Assembly (NCBI RefSeq): GCF_012932145.1
Contig: NZ_MWOK01000003.1
Location: 124,001-188,000 of the forward strand
Reading direction: 5' to 3'
Source: Acidovorax sp. SRB_14
Lineage (GTDB): Bacteria; Pseudomonadota; Gammaproteobacteria; Burkholderiales; Burkholderiaceae_C
DNA length: 64,000 nt
The position numbers and the translations under genes are program-made. The notes beneath the pieces are model-generated. The model did not search any database, was not told the DNA's origin, and saw nothing but the letters and a program-made list of their open reading frames with translations. Positions within the stretch are counted from its first letter, which is position 1, and every line of letters starts with the position of its first letter. This document shows positions 19,305 to 31,917 of the stretch, one piece after another.

Positions 19305-20309
19305 GTGACCACCACCTTGATTGCCACCACCCCCCCCTCCCCACTCGCCCATTCACTTCTTGGCCTCATTGCAGGCGACATGTTCGAAGTGGACCGTGTC
19401 ATCTCCCAGCGCCTGGCATCGGGCGTGCCGCTGGTCGGGCAGATTTCGCAATACATCATTGCCGCAGGGGGCAAACGGCTGAGGCCCTCCCTGTTGCTGA
19501 TGTTGTGCGGCGCACTGGAGTACCGGGGCAGCCAGCGCTTCACCCTGGCCGCGGTAGTGGAGTTCATCCACACCGCGACGCTGCTGCACGACGACGTAGT
19601 CGATGCCTCCACGCTGCGCCGCGGCCGCGCCACGGCCAATGAAACCTTTGGCAACCCCGCCAGCGTGCTGGTGGGTGACTTTCTTCACTCGCGTGCATTC
19701 CAGATGATGGTGGACGTGGACAACATGCGCATCATGCAGATCCTGGCCGACGCGACCAACGTGATCGCAGAAGGCGAAGTGCTGCAGCTCATGAACATGC
19801 ACGACGCCTCGCTCGACGAAGCCGGCTATTTGCGTGTGATCCGCTCCAAAACAGCCAAGCTGTTCGAAGCCAGTGCCCGGCTCGCCGCCGTGCTTGCCGG
19901 CAGCGCCCCGGCCGTTGAAGAAGCGTGTGCCACTTACGGCCAGGCGCTCGGCACTGCCTTCCAGATCATTGACGACGTGCTGGATTACGACGGCGATGCC
20001 ATCGAGATGGGCAAAAATCTGGGCGACGACCTGCGCGAAGGCAAAGCCACACTGCCGCTCATTGCCGCCATGCAGCGCGCCTCGGCGCAAGACTCGGCCA
20101 CGGTGCGCCATGCCATCGAAAACGGCAGCACAGAACAGCTCGAACGCGTGGTTGCCATCGTGCGCGAGACCGGCGCTCTCGGTGTGGCGCGCGATGCCGC
20201 AGCCGCAGAAGCACGCCGCGCCATGGACGCGCTGGACCAGCTTCCCGCCAATGAATACACCTCAAACTTGCTACAATTGGCGGCTGAGCTTCTTGCACGG
20301 CGCACCTGA
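19305..20309 (+). CDS. ispB: IspB, octaprenyl (all-trans-polyprenyl) diphosphate synthase
   Basis: Condenses isopentenyl diphosphate units to make the ubiquinone side chain. About 334 aa. It has GGKRLRPSLLLM, the first aspartate-rich motif in LLHDDVVDAS (about residue 85) and the second in QIIDDVLDYDGD. The start is uncertain: GTG 19305 is chosen because a perfect TATAAT ends at 19290, which makes GTG 19293 unlikely to be transcribed. It is divergent from rplU, the usual arrangement in proteobacteria. Confidence 0.92.
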   Translation: MTTTLIATTPPSPLAHSLLGLIAGDMFEVDRVISQRLASGVPLVGQISQYIIAAGGKRLRPSLLLMLCGALEYRGSQRFTLAAVVEFIHTATLLHDDVVDASTLRRGRATANETFGNPASVLVGDFLHSRAFQMMVDVDNMRIMQILADATNVIAEGEVLQLMNMHDASLDEAGYLRVIRSKTAKLFEASARLAAVLAGSAPAVEEACATYGQALGTAFQIIDDVLDYDGDAIEMGKNLGDDLREGKATLPLIAAMQRASAQDSATVRHAIENGSTEQLERVVAIVRETGALGVARDAAAAEARRAMDALDQLPANEYTSNLLQLAAELLARRT

Positions 20310-20334
20310 CGCAGCGCGCTGCGCAAAAAGCCAT

Positions 20335-20411
20335 CGGGGTGTAGCTTAGCCTGGTAGAGCGCTACGTTCGGGACGTAGAGGCCGGAGGTTCGAATCCTCT
20401 CACCCCGACCA
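20335..20411 (+). tRNA. tRNA-Pro (anticodon CGG)
   Basis: Full 77-nt cloverleaf. The acceptor arm CGGGGTG pairs with CACCCCG. The D-loop is GCTTAGCCTGGTAGAGC, the anticodon stem is CTACG/CGTAG with loop TTCGGGA (anticodon CGG), the T-loop is GGTTCGAATCC, and the 3' CCA is encoded (20409-20411). It reads CCG codons, frequent in this GC-rich genome. A TACAAT word at 20272-20277, inside the end of ispB, is a possible -10. No attachment-site duplication or integrase is seen nearby. Confidence 0.97.
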
Positions 20412-20524
20412 GATTCCTGCTGTTACCCCATTGACCACACTGTGGCGCGTGTTGCGGGTTACAGCTTGAAACCAGATGGCAATGATAGGATGGCTCATTT
20501 ACCGTCCTCTACATTCTCGGTTCA

Positions 20525-22261
20525 ATGGCCGCCGTCGATACCACCCAAAAAGACTCTGCAACGGTTGCGCTCCCCGGTTTGGCCCGCGCGCTCATTTCGG
20601 TGGCCAAGCTCACGCAGAAGTCGGCCGAAGAGCTTGTCCGCAAATCGCAGACCAGCCGCACCAGTTTCATTGCCGAGCTCACCGGCTCCGGGGCGATTTC
20701 GTCGGCAGACCTGGCCCACACGGTGTCCTCTGTGTTCGGCGCACCGCTGCTGGACCTCGATGCCATTGACCCTGTACGCCTGCCGCACGATCTGCTCGAC
20801 AGCAAGATCTGCTTAGCCTACCGGGTGGTGGTGCTCAGCAAGCGCAACAGCCGCCTCACCGTCGCCACGGCAGACCCAACGGACCACGAGGCGGCAGAAA
20901 AAATCAAGTTCACCACGCAGATGGGCGTGGACTGGGTGATCGCCGAGTACGACAAGCTGACGAAGCTCGTGGAAGCCTCGTCCAAGACAGTCGGCGAGTC
21001 GCTGGACACGTTCACCAGCAGCGGCGATTTCGAGTTCGATGACGTGCCCGTAGAAGATGCCGCGGACACTGCGGACACCGGCGCCAGCGAGGTCGAAGAT
21101 GCTCCGATCGTCAAGTTTCTGCACAAGATGCTGCTCGACGCTTTCAACATGCGCGCGTCCGACCTGCACTTCGAGCCTTATGAGCACCACTATCGGGTTC
21201 GCTTTCGCATCGACGGCGAACTGCGGGAGATCGCTTCTCCCCCCGTGGCCATCAAGGACAAGCTCGCATCGCGCATCAAGGTGATCTCGCGCCTGGACAT
21301 TTCCGAGAAACGCGTCCCGCAGGATGGGCGCATGAAGCTCAAAGTCGGTCCGAACCGGGTCATCGACTTTCGCGTCAGCACTCTGCCCACCCTTTTTGGT
21401 GAAAAAATCGTGATCCGTATCCTGGACCCGAGCAGCGCCAAGATGGGCATTGATGCGCTGGGCTACGAGCCCGAAGAAAAAGAGCGCCTGCTCAAGGCCA
21501 TTGCGCGGCCCTATGGAATGATCCTGGTCACCGGACCCACGGGCTCGGGCAAGACGGTGTCGCTCTACACCTGCCTGAACCTGCTGAACAAGCCCGGTGT
21601 GAACATCGCCACGGCGGAAGACCCTTCGGAAATCAACCTGCCCGGCGTGAACCAGGTCAATGTCAACGAAAAAGCGGGCTTGACCTTTGCCGCCGCGCTC
21701 AAGTCCTTTCTGCGCCAGGACCCGGACATCATCATGGTGGGCGAAATCCGCGACCTGGAAACCGCCGACATCTCGATCAAGGCCGCACAGACCGGGCACC
21801 TGGTGCTGTCGACCTTGCATACCAACGATGCGCCCACCACGCTCACGCGCATGCGCAACATGGGCATCGCCCCGTTCAACATCGCCTCCAGCGTGATCCT
21901 GATCACCGCCCAGCGCCTTGCACGGCGGTTGTGCCCGCAGTGCAAGGCGCCGGCCGACATTCCCCACCAAGCCCTGCTCGATGCGGGGTATGCGGACGAC
22001 GAAATCGACGGCTCCTGGGTGCCTTACAAGCCCGTGGGCTGCTCTGCCTGCAACAACGGCTACAAGGGGCGGCTCGGTATTTACCAGGTCATGCCCATCA
22101 CCGAAGAGCTCCAGCGCATCATCTTGCGCGATGGCAGCGCGCTGGAAATTGCCGAGCAGGCAAAAAGGGAAGGCGTGCGCTCTTTGCGTGCGGCAGGTTT
22201 GCACAAGGCCAAGCTCGGCCTCACTTCCCTCGAGGAAGTGCTGGCCGTGACCAACGAATAA
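20525..22261 (+). CDS. pilB: PilB, type IV pilus assembly ATPase
   Basis: Hexameric ATPase powering pilus extension, 578 aa. It has an N-terminal MshEN-type domain (residues about 50-160), then the secretion-ATPase core with Walker A GPTGSGKTVSL (near residue 339), Walker B DPDIIMVGEIRD, and the His box TGHLVLSTLHTNDA. A zinc-binding tetracysteine (CPQC...CSAC) lies near residues 470-516. It is followed by pilC and pilD in the canonical order. The ATG has no clear Shine-Dalgarno site. Confidence 0.96.
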   Translation: MAAVDTTQKDSATVALPGLARALISVAKLTQKSAEELVRKSQTSRTSFIAELTGSGAISSADLAHTVSSVFGAPLLDLDAIDPVRLPHDLLDSKICLAYRVVVLSKRNSRLTVATADPTDHEAAEKIKFTTQMGVDWVIAEYDKLTKLVEASSKTVGESLDTFTSSGDFEFDDVPVEDAADTADTGASEVEDAPIVKFLHKMLLDAFNMRASDLHFEPYEHHYRVRFRIDGELREIASPPVAIKDKLASRIKVISRLDISEKRVPQDGRMKLKVGPNRVIDFRVSTLPTLFGEKIVIRILDPSSAKMGIDALGYEPEEKERLLKAIARPYGMILVTGPTGSGKTVSLYTCLNLLNKPGVNIATAEDPSEINLPGVNQVNVNEKAGLTFAAALKSFLRQDPDIIMVGEIRDLETADISIKAAQTGHLVLSTLHTNDAPTTLTRMRNMGIAPFNIASSVILITAQRLARRLCPQCKAPADIPHQALLDAGYADDEIDGSWVPYKPVGCSACNNGYKGRLGIYQVMPITEELQRIILRDGSALEIAEQAKREGVRSLRAAGLHKAKLGLTSLEEVLAVTNE

Positions 22262-22284
22262 AACATCGGCATTGAGGGGACGCG

Positions 22285-23502
22285 ATGGCAACGGCAGCAG
22301 CACAGGGCATCAAGGACTTTGTCTTCGAATGGGAGGGGAAAGACCGCCACGGCAAGATCGTGCGCGGCGAGGTGCGCGCGTCTGGGGAAAACCAGGTGCA
22401 GGCCACGCTGCGCCGACAGGGCGTCTTCCCCACCAAGATCAAGAAGCGCCGCATGCGCGCGGGCAAAAAGATCAAGCCCAAAGACATCGCACTGTTCACG
22501 CGCCAGATGGCCACCATGATGAAGGCCGGCGTTCCGCTGCTGCAGGCTTTCGACATCGTCGGGCGAGGCAACACCAACCCCAGCGTCGGCAAGCTGCTCA
22601 ACGAGGTGCGGGCGGATGTGGAAACCGGCACCTCGCTCAATAGCGCTTTTCGCAAGTACCCGATGTATTTCGACAGCCTGTATTGCAACTTGGTCGAAGC
22701 GGGTGAGGCCGCCGGCATTCTCGAGGCGCTGCTGGACCGCCTGGCGCTCTACATGGAGAAGACCGAGGCGATCAAGTCCAAGATCAAATCGGCCTTGATG
22801 TACCCCATTTCGGTGGTGATCGTGGCCTTTGTGGTGGTCACGGTGATCATGATTTTCGTGATTCCGGCCTTCAAAGAGGTTTTCACCTCCTTCGGCGCCG
22901 ACCTGCCCGCCCCGACGCTGTTCGTGATGGCCATCAGCGAAGTGTTCGTGCAGTGGTGGTGGCTGATTTTCGGCGTGCTCGGCGGAAGCTTCTACTTCTT
23001 CATGCAGGCCTGGCGCCGCAGCGAAAAAGTGCAGATGTTCATGGACCGGCTGATGCTGCGCATTCCGGTCTTTGGGGTGTTGATCGAAAAATCGGCCGTG
23101 GCACGGTGGACGCGCACCCTCTCGACCATGTTCGCCGCAGGCGTGCCGTTGGTCGAAGCGCTGGATTCCGTCGGCGGCGCCGCAGGCAACTCGGTTTATG
23201 CCTTGGCGACGGAGAAGATCCAGCAGGAAGTCTCCACCGGCACCAGCCTGACGGCCGCCATGGGCAACGCCAATGTCTTCCCTTCAATGGTGCTACAGAT
23301 GTGCGCCATTGGCGAAGAATCAGGCTCCATCGACCACATGCTGGGCAAGGCCGCCGATTTTTACGAAGCCGAGGTCGATGAGATGGTGGCCGGTCTCTCG
23401 AGCCTGATGGAGCCCATCATCATCGTCTTCCTAGGCTCCTTGATCGGTGGCATCGTGGTGTCGATGTACCTGCCGATCTTCAAGCTGGGGCAGGTCGTCT
23501 GA
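22285..23502 (+). CDS. pilC: PilC, type IV pilus inner-membrane platform protein
   Basis: Integral membrane platform protein, 405 aa, of the GspF/PilC family. It has two T2SS-F domains (residues about 68-190 and 275-395) and three membrane segments near 170, 220 and 380. TRQMATMMKAGVPLLQAF and its second-copy equivalent TRTLSTMFAAGVPLVEAL show the internal duplication. A GAGGGGA ribosome-binding site precedes the start, and the gene overlaps pilD by one base. Confidence 0.95.
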   Translation: MATAAAQGIKDFVFEWEGKDRHGKIVRGEVRASGENQVQATLRRQGVFPTKIKKRRMRAGKKIKPKDIALFTRQMATMMKAGVPLLQAFDIVGRGNTNPSVGKLLNEVRADVETGTSLNSAFRKYPMYFDSLYCNLVEAGEAAGILEALLDRLALYMEKTEAIKSKIKSALMYPISVVIVAFVVVTVIMIFVIPAFKEVFTSFGADLPAPTLFVMAISEVFVQWWWLIFGVLGGSFYFFMQAWRRSEKVQMFMDRLMLRIPVFGVLIEKSAVARWTRTLSTMFAAGVPLVEALDSVGGAAGNSVYALATEKIQQEVSTGTSLTAAMGNANVFPSMVLQMCAIGEESGSIDHMLGKAADFYEAEVDEMVAGLSSLMEPIIIVFLGSLIGGIVVSMYLPIFKLGQVV

Positions 23503-24374
23503 TGGTTCTGGATCCGTGGTGGGACGCCGCACTGGCCGGCGTGGTGGGGCTGCTTGTCGGCAGTTTTCTGAACGTTGTGATTTACCGCCTGCCCAAGATG
23601 CTGGAGCAGCAATGGGCGGCCGACTGCGCCGAGTACGCGGCCTCGGCCACCGCGGTGCAGACCGTACAGCCAGCGGCGCCGGTCTTCAACCTCAGCCAGC
23701 CGCGCTCGCGCTGCCAGGCCTGCGGCCACCAGTTGCGCTGGTATGAAAACATTCCGGTCGTCAGCTACCTGGCCTTGCGCGGGCGCTGCTCGGCCTGCGC
23801 AACGCGCATCAGTGCCCGATATCCCCTTGTCGAGCTGGCCACAGCGGCGCTGTTCTTCTTTTGTGTGCAGCACTGGGGCGCAACGCCTGCGGGGCTGGCC
23901 TGGTGCGGGTTCTCGGCTGCACTGGTGGCGCTGGCCTTCATCGACTGGGACACCACCTTGCTGCCCGACAACCTCACCCTGCCCTTGCTGTGGGCGGGCC
24001 TGCTGGCCTCTGCGCTGGGCTGGGGCATGGTGCCGCTGGTGGATGCGGTGTGGGGTGCAGCCGCTGGCTACCTTTCGCTGTGGCTGGTGTACTGGGCCTT
24101 CAAGCTGGCAACGGGCAAAGAAGGCATGGGCTATGGGGACTTCAAGCTGTTTGCCGCACTCGGTGCCTGGTTCGGGTGGCAGGCCCTGGTGCCGCTGATC
24201 CTGATGGCGTCCGTGGTCGGCGCGCTGGTGGGCATCGCCATGAAAATGGCCAGCGGCCTGCGTGAAGGCGGCTATGTGCCTTTCGGCCCCTTCCTGGTGG
24301 GTGCGGGGCTGATCGCCATGGTGTGGGGCCCGCAGCGGGTGCTGTCTGCGCTTCTGGGGGCTCTGGGCCTGTGA
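23502..24374 (+). CDS. pilD: PilD, prepilin leader peptidase / N-methyltransferase
   Basis: Inner-membrane aspartic peptidase that processes prepilins and N-methylates the new N-terminus, 290 aa. The N-terminal cytoplasmic domain has the paired CxxC motifs (CQACG and CSACA, residues about 67-96) found in bifunctional enzymes. The catalytic aspartates are in FIDWDT and GMGYGDFKL. Eight hydrophobic segments are visible. The stop codon overlaps the GTG start of coaE by three bases. Confidence 0.95.
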   Translation: MVLDPWWDAALAGVVGLLVGSFLNVVIYRLPKMLEQQWAADCAEYAASATAVQTVQPAAPVFNLSQPRSRCQACGHQLRWYENIPVVSYLALRGRCSACATRISARYPLVELATAALFFFCVQHWGATPAGLAWCGFSAALVALAFIDWDTTLLPDNLTLPLLWAGLLASALGWGMVPLVDAVWGAAAGYLSLWLVYWAFKLATGKEGMGYGDFKLFAALGAWFGWQALVPLILMASVVGALVGIAMKMASGLREGGYVPFGPFLVGAGLIAMVWGPQRVLSALLGALGL

Positions 24375-24991
24375 CAACGGGCGCAGGCACGCCGATCCGC
24401 CTGGGCCTGACCGGCGGCATCGGCAGCGGCAAGAGCACCGTAGGGAACATGCTGGCCGAGCGCGGTGCCACCCTGCTGGACGCAGACGCCATGGCACGCA
24501 GCGTCACCGGCCCGGGCGGGGCGGCCATGGAAGCCATCGCTGCGGCTTTCGGTCCGGCCTATGTGGACGCCACGGGTGCGCTGGACCGGGTGCGCATGCG
24601 GGCCCTGGCGTTTTCCGAGCCCACCGCGCGCCAGCGGCTCGAAGCCATCGTCCACCCCTGGGTGGCGCGGCTGACCGAAGAGCACGCCAGCGCAGCCGCC
24701 GCGGCCGGCCAGCGCCTGCTGGTGTTCGACATCCCGCTGCTCGTGGAGTCGGGGCGCTGGCGTCGCCAGCTCGACGCGGTGGCGGTGGTGGACTGCCGGG
24801 TGCAGACGCAGATCGATCGCGTCGTGGCCCGCAGCGCGCTCGCAACGGGCGCGGTCGAGGCGATCATTGCCGCCCAGGCCAGCCGCAGCGCGCGCCGCGC
24901 CGTGGCCGACGCCGTGGTCTACAACGACGGCCTGACCCTCGACGCGCTGCGCAGCCAAGTGCACGCGCTGGCCCTGCGGTTCGAGCTATGA
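24371..24991 (+). CDS. coaE: CoaE, dephospho-CoA kinase
   Basis: Phosphorylates the 3'-OH of dephospho-CoA, the last step of CoA synthesis. It has 206 aa, with P-loop LTGGIGSGKSTVGN near residue 11, DADAMARSVTGPGG, and the CoA-domain segment VFDIPLLVESGRW. The start is a GTG overlapping the pilD stop. pilD-coaE-zapD-yacG order is widespread in beta- and gammaproteobacteria. Confidence 0.95.
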   Translation: MTTGAGTPIRLGLTGGIGSGKSTVGNMLAERGATLLDADAMARSVTGPGGAAMEAIAAAFGPAYVDATGALDRVRMRALAFSEPTARQRLEAIVHPWVARLTEEHASAAAAAGQRLLVFDIPLLVESGRWRRQLDAVAVVDCRVQTQIDRVVARSALATGAVEAIIAAQASRSARRAVADAVVYNDGLTLDALRSQVHALALRFEL

Positions 24992-25072
24992 TGGAAATAC
25001 GTTTCTGACACCCATTGCAGACCCTCGGGGTCGGTCCCTTGTCCACCGCTCCCCCACCAGGAACCCGGCAGC

Positions 25073-25828
25073 GTGATTCTGTACGAATACCCTTTCAACG
25101 AACGCATCCGAACCTACCTGCGGCTGGAACAGCTGTTCCGCCGTCTCGGTGAACTCATCGGGCGCAGCCATGCGCTCGACCACCACTTTGCCTTGAACAC
25201 GATCTTCGAGATCATGGACGTGGCGGCGCGCGCAGACCTCAAGACCGATGTGCTCAAGGACATCGAGAGACAGAAGCATGCGCTCGAAGCCTACCGTGGC
25301 AACCCCTCGATCTCCGAGGCGGCACTCGAGGCCATCTTCACCCAGCTCGACCGCTGCTTCCAGGGCCTCAACGCGCAGGCCGGCAAGGCCGGCCAGGCGC
25401 TGACGGAAAACGACTGGCTGATGAGCATCCGCAGCCGCATGGGCATTCCAGGCGGCACCTGCGGCTTCGACCTGCCGGGCTACTATGCCTGGCAGCACGG
25501 CGAAGCCGCCACGCGCCAGCAGGCGCTCGAAGGCTGGGCGTCGACGCTGGCGCCGCTGGCCGAATCCATCTACGTGCTGCTCAAGCTGCTGCGCGACTCC
25601 GGCGTTCCGCAGAAAGTGGCGGCCGAGCGCGGCCAGTTCCAGCAGAACCTGCCTGCGGGCCGCACCTTCCAGTTGTTGCGCCTGCGCATTGACCCAGCGC
25701 TGGGCCTGGTCCCCGAGATCAGCGGCAACCGCCTCATCGTCTCGGTGCGCCTGATGCGCGCCCAGGACGACGGCCACCTGCTGCCGTGCACCGACGACGC
25801 GACGTTCGAGTTGACCCTGTGCGCCTGA
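25073..25828 (+). CDS. zapD: ZapD, cell division protein (Z-ring associated)
   Basis: Cytoplasmic protein, 251 aa, that cross-links FtsZ protofilaments and stabilises the Z-ring. It starts with GTG; the sequence [22 protein letters not shown] is the family hallmark. It has an alpha-helical N-terminal domain and a beta-rich C-terminus. It lies between coaE and yacG, as in E. coli. The 81 bp upstream hold no evident terminator. Confidence 0.93.
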   Translation: MILYEYPFNERIRTYLRLEQLFRRLGELIGRSHALDHHFALNTIFEIMDVAARADLKTDVLKDIERQKHALEAYRGNPSISEAALEAIFTQLDRCFQGLNAQAGKAGQALTENDWLMSIRSRMGIPGGTCGFDLPGYYAWQHGEAATRQQALEGWASTLAPLAESIYVLLKLLRDSGVPQKVAAERGQFQQNLPAGRTFQLLRLRIDPALGLVPEISGNRLIVSVRLMRAQDDGHLLPCTDDATFELTLCA

Positions 25829-25841
25829 CCCTCTTCGCACC

Positions 25842-26069
25842 ATGAGCCACGATCACACCCCTCCTGCGCCACCGGCCGCGCCCAAGACGGTCGTCTGCCC
25901 CGGCTGCGGCGGGCCCAGCCTGTACGGCCCGCAGAACCCCTGGCGGCCGTTCTGCAGCGAGCGCTGCAAGCAGATCGACCTGGGTGCCTGGGCTTCGGAG
26001 AGCTTTCGCATGCCCACCGAAGCGCCGCCCGACGACGCCCCGCACGGCGACCCGCGCCAGCAGCACTGA
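25842..26069 (+). CDS. yacG: YacG, DNA gyrase inhibitor / zinc protein
   Basis: Small zinc-finger protein, 75 aa, that binds GyrB and blocks its DNA binding in E. coli. The four cysteines are in [11 protein letters not shown] and [14 protein letters not shown] (residues about 19-47). The family also ends in a disordered acidic tail, as here ([16 protein letters not shown]). The stop codon TGA adjoins a repeat element and is convergent with the mutT-like gene. Confidence 0.92.
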   Translation: MSHDHTPPAPPAAPKTVVCPGCGGPSLYGPQNPWRPFCSERCKQIDLGAWASESFRMPTEAPPDDAPHGDPRQQH

Positions 26070-26132
26070 TTTCAGTGAAATCGGGCTCTAGCACTGATCT
26101 GGAAAGCGCTTTTAGCTATTCAATCGATAGCA
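26069..26132 (-). repeat. Dispersed double-hairpin element between yacG and the mutT-like gene
   Basis: On the minus strand it reads GCTATcgattgaATAGC, then AGCGCTT...AGTGCT, then AGCCCGATTTCACTGAAA. The last part matches the tail of the copy at 55972-56033. The GCTATcgattgaATAGC arm is the 3' coding end of the mutT-like gene and supplies its stop codon TAG. Confidence 0.75.
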
Positions 26133-26583
26133 TTGCCGGGTCAAAATCCTGGCCCCGCTCCTGCGCCAGCCACTGCAGCACCGGCAGAGCCCCAGGCAAG
26201 ATCGGGCGCACTGCTAGGGGCCAGTGCTGCCAGGCCATCGCCTGGCCCTCGCGCATTTCAAATTCACCGGTCCACTGCCACACCTTGCACCAGTGCAGGC
26301 GCACCAGCGCGTGCGGGTAGTCGTGCTCGGTGGCCTTCCAGACCTCGGCCGGGCCGATGGTGACGCCCAGTTCTTCGATCAGTTCGCGGCGCAGCGCCTG
26401 CTCCACGCTTTCGCCGGCCTCGATCTTGCCGCCCGGAAACTCCCAGTAGCCCGCGTACACCTTGCCGGGCGGGCGCGTGCAGAGCAGCAGCGCGCCGTCG
26501 GGCCGCAGCAGGATGCCGACCGCGACCTCGGTGTGCGGGCGCAGCGCAGCCGCCACCGGCTCAGCCACCGTGGCGCCCGGCAA
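26116..26583 (-). CDS. NUDIX hydrolase, probable 8-oxo-dGTP diphosphatase (MutT-like)
   Basis: Probable 8-oxo-dGTP diphosphatase, 155 aa, cleansing oxidised nucleotides. The NUDIX box GGKIEAGESVEQALRRELIEELGV (near residues 49-72) is intact, and the N-terminal VAVGILLRPDGALLL fits MutT. It overlaps the upstream DUF815 gene by 23 bases. The last codons (…DFDPAMLSIE) and the TAG stop come from a repeat hairpin, so the C-terminus has probably been reshaped by insertion of that element. Confidence 0.87.
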   Translation of the reverse strand: MPGATVAEPVAAALRPHTEVAVGILLRPDGALLLCTRPPGKVYAGYWEFPGGKIEAGESVEQALRRELIEELGVTIGPAEVWKATEHDYPHALVRLHWCKVWQWTGEFEMREGQAMAWQHWPLAVRPILPGALPVLQWLAQERGQDFDPAMLSIE

Positions 26584-27433
26584 AATCGCGCGCGAACTGG
26601 TAGGCCACGCGGCCGCTGCGCGATCCGCGCTCGAGCGCCCAGACCAGCGCCTGCGGGCGCGCCGCTTCGATGGCAGCGGCGTCCACGCCGAGCGCGGCGA
26701 GCCACTGCGCCACGATGGTGAGGTACTCGTCCTGGCTGAACGGGTAGAAGCTCACCCACAGGCCAAAGCGCTCGGACAGGGAGATCTTTTCCTCCACGCC
26801 CTCGCCCGGGTGCACCTCGCCATCGTCGGTGTGCGTGTAGCTGAGGTTCTCGCGCATGTACTCGGGCAGCAGGTGGCGCCGGTTGCTGGTGGCGTAGATC
26901 AGCACGTTCGGCGTAGCGGCGGCGATGGAGCCGTCGAGGATCGACTTGAGCGCCTTGTAGCCCGGCTCGCCGTCCTCGAAGCTCAGGTCGTCGCAGAACA
27001 CGATGAACTTCTCGGGCCGCCCGGAGACCACCTCGACGATGTCGGGCAGGTCGGTCAGGTCGGCCTTGTCGACCTCGATCAGGCGCAGGCCCTGGGGCGC
27101 GAAGGCATGCAGGCAGGCCTTGATGAGAGAGGACTTGCCGGTGCCGCGCGCCCCGGTCAGCAGCACGTTGTTGGCCGTGCGGCCGTCGACGAACTGCCGG
27201 GTGTTGCGCTCGATCTTCTCCTTCTGGCCGTCGATTTCCTGGAGGTCCTGCAGGCGCATGAGCGCGACGTGGCGCACGGGCTCGAGCGTGCCATGGCCGC
27301 TGCTGCGCTTGCGGTAGCGCCAGGCGACGGCGGCCGTCCAGTCGGGCGCCGACAAGGGCTGCGGCAGCACCGACTCGATGCGCGCGATGAGCTGCTCTGC
27401 GCGCTCGATCAAATGGTCAAATTTATCGGTCAT
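26561..27433 (-). CDS. ATP-binding protein of the DUF815 family (AAA-type ATPase)
   Basis: Cytosolic ATPase-like protein, 290 aa. It has P-loop LLTGARGTGKSSLIKA (near residue 91) and IVFCDDLSFEDGEPGYKALKSILDG (Walker B-like), plus ATSNRRHLLPE, typical of DUF815. The biochemical role of this family is unknown to me. The ATG is embedded at the edge of a repeat element, and the gene overlaps the downstream mutT-like gene. The N-terminus MTDKFDHLIER resembles other family members. Confidence 0.85.
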   Translation of the reverse strand: MTDKFDHLIERAEQLIARIESVLPQPLSAPDWTAAVAWRYRKRSSGHGTLEPVRHVALMRLQDLQEIDGQKEKIERNTRQFVDGRTANNVLLTGARGTGKSSLIKACLHAFAPQGLRLIEVDKADLTDLPDIVEVVSGRPEKFIVFCDDLSFEDGEPGYKALKSILDGSIAAATPNVLIYATSNRRHLLPEYMRENLSYTHTDDGEVHPGEGVEEKISLSERFGLWVSFYPFSQDEYLTIVAQWLAALGVDAAAIEAARPQALVWALERGSRSGRVAYQFARDFAGRHGG

Positions 27434-27485
27434 TTTGGACTCAAGCGCTTATCCCATAAGCGCTGACAGCTATTGAATCAAGAGC
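27431..27485 (-). repeat. Dispersed double-hairpin element between argJ and the DUF815 gene
   Basis: AGCGCTTAT (27444-27452) pairs perfectly with ATAAGCGCT (27456-27464). An imperfect second hairpin, AGCTATTGA / TCAAGAGC, follows on the + strand. The TGA stop of argJ (27480-27478) lies in this hairpin, and the ATG of the DUF815 gene (27433) lies in the tail, so the element bridges both genes. Confidence 0.75.
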
Positions 27486-28707
27486 GGTAGTCGGCGTTGA
27501 TGGTGACGTAGTCGTGGCTCAGGTCGCAGGTCCAGACGGTGTCCGACGCGCTGCCCCGGCCGAGCACCACGCGCACCGTGATCTCGCTTTGCTGCATCAC
27601 GCGCTGGCCGTCTTCCTCGCGGTAGGCCGGGTTGCGTCCGCCCTGCACGGCGACATGCACGTCGTCGAGGTACAGATCGATGCCGGTCTGCTCCAGGTCG
27701 TCGATGCCGGCGTAGCCGACGGCCGCCAGGATGCGGCCCAGGTTCGGGTCGCTGGCAAAAAAGGCGGTCTTGACCAGCGGCGAGTGCGCAATCGCATAGG
27801 CCACCTTGCGGCACTCCTCGCCCGTCTTGCCGCCTTCGACGCGCACCGTGATGAACTTGGTCGCGCCCTCGCCGTCGCGCACGATGGCCTGCGCGAGCTT
27901 CTGCGCCACGCCGCGCAGCGCGGCCTTCAGGGCCTGGCCTTCGGCGCTGTCCCACGAGGTGATGGGGGCATGGGCCGCGCGCTGCGTCGCGACGACGACG
28001 AACGAGTCGTTGGTCGAGGTGTCGCCGTCGATGGTGATGCGGTTGAACGACTCGTCGGCGAGCTCGCGCGCCAGCGGCTGGATCAGCGCCGGGTCGATGC
28101 AGGCGTCGGTGGCCAGGAAGCCGAGCATGGTCGCCATGTTGGGGCGGATCATGCCGGCGCCCTTGCTGATGCCGGTCACCGACACCGTCGCGCCGCCGAT
28201 CTGCATCTGCGCGCTGAAGGCCTTGGGCAGCGTGTCGGTGGTCATGATGCCCTCGGCCGCCCGCGCCCAGTGCGCAGGCTGCGCGTCGGCAAGGGCGGCG
28301 GGCAGGCCGGCCGCGATGCGCTCGACGGGCAGCGGCTCCATGATCACACCGGTGGAAAACGGCAGCACCTGCGCGGCGTCCACGCCCAGCTGCGCGGCCA
28401 GCAGCTCGCAGGTGGCGCGCGCGCGCTGCAGGCCGTCGGCGCCGGTGCCGGCGTTGGCATTGCCGGTGTTGACCACCATGGCGCGCACCGCAGCGCCCCC
28501 GGCCAGGTGCTCACGGCACACCTGCACCGGCGCGGCACAAAAGCGGTTTTGCGTGAACACCGCCGCCACCGTGGCGCCTTCGTCGAGCAGGAACACGGTG
28601 AGGTCTTTGCGCTGCGCCTTGCGGATGCCGGCTTCGGCCACGCCGATGCGCACACCGGCGATGGGGTGCAGATCGGATGCGATGGGAGCGGAGAGATTCA
28701 CGGGCAT
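27478..28707 (-). CDS. argJ: ArgJ, bifunctional ornithine acetyltransferase / N-acetylglutamate synthase
   Basis: Transfers acetyl groups from acetylornithine to glutamate in arginine synthesis, 409 aa. The autocleavage site is in [18 protein letters not shown]; the threonine of MATML becomes the N-terminal nucleophile of the beta chain. The start [16 protein letters not shown] at 28707 fits the family; the open frame extends farther upstream but without conserved sequence. Its stop codon is supplied by a repeat element. Confidence 0.95.
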   Translation of the reverse strand: MPVNLSAPIASDLHPIAGVRIGVAEAGIRKAQRKDLTVFLLDEGATVAAVFTQNRFCAAPVQVCREHLAGGAAVRAMVVNTGNANAGTGADGLQRARATCELLAAQLGVDAAQVLPFSTGVIMEPLPVERIAAGLPAALADAQPAHWARAAEGIMTTDTLPKAFSAQMQIGGATVSVTGISKGAGMIRPNMATMLGFLATDACIDPALIQPLARELADESFNRITIDGDTSTNDSFVVVATQRAAHAPITSWDSAEGQALKAALRGVAQKLAQAIVRDGEGATKFITVRVEGGKTGEECRKVAYAIAHSPLVKTAFFASDPNLGRILAAVGYAGIDDLEQTGIDLYLDDVHVAVQGGRNPAYREEDGQRVMQQSEITVRVVLGRGSASDTVWTCDLSHDYVTINADYRS

Positions 28708-28882
28708 GGGTCGTCGTCCTTGAAAAATGCAACACACGGGCAGAAGCCCATGAAAGTGGCGCGGCCTGTGCCAGCAGACACCGCGCAAGGGGCCACCCCG
28801 CCGCGCTGGTGTCGCCCCCTTCCCGGCGAAGCCGAGAGAAGGGGGAAGTGGCGCAGCCGGTCAGGGGTTGTTCCGAATGCTT

Positions 28883-31642
<2,760 letters not shown>

Positions 31643-31917
31643 GCGAGCAGGTCCGCCCACCATGCCAAGGCATGCCAAGCGGCCAGAATCCCTAAGAAGA
31701 AGTGAGTTCAGTTGGGGCCGTCACCCGGTATTGCAAGTTTGCCAATGCCGGGAGCGCGGGGTCCGGACTGGAGATTTTACCCGGCCGATGCGCCCTGTTA
31801 CCGGACCCCGTGGCGCGGGTCCCGGAACGTGGCCCGCCCGCACCGAGGCGGCCGCCGCGCATGCGGCGCGTCACCGATAATCAGCGCCATGCTTACCTTC
31901 TCGCGCACCGCCGTGCC

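Noticed and set aside
20335-20411. tRNA-Pro as an integration site for a mobile element
   Set aside because: No integrase, no direct repeat of the tRNA 3' end and ordinary pil genes follow.
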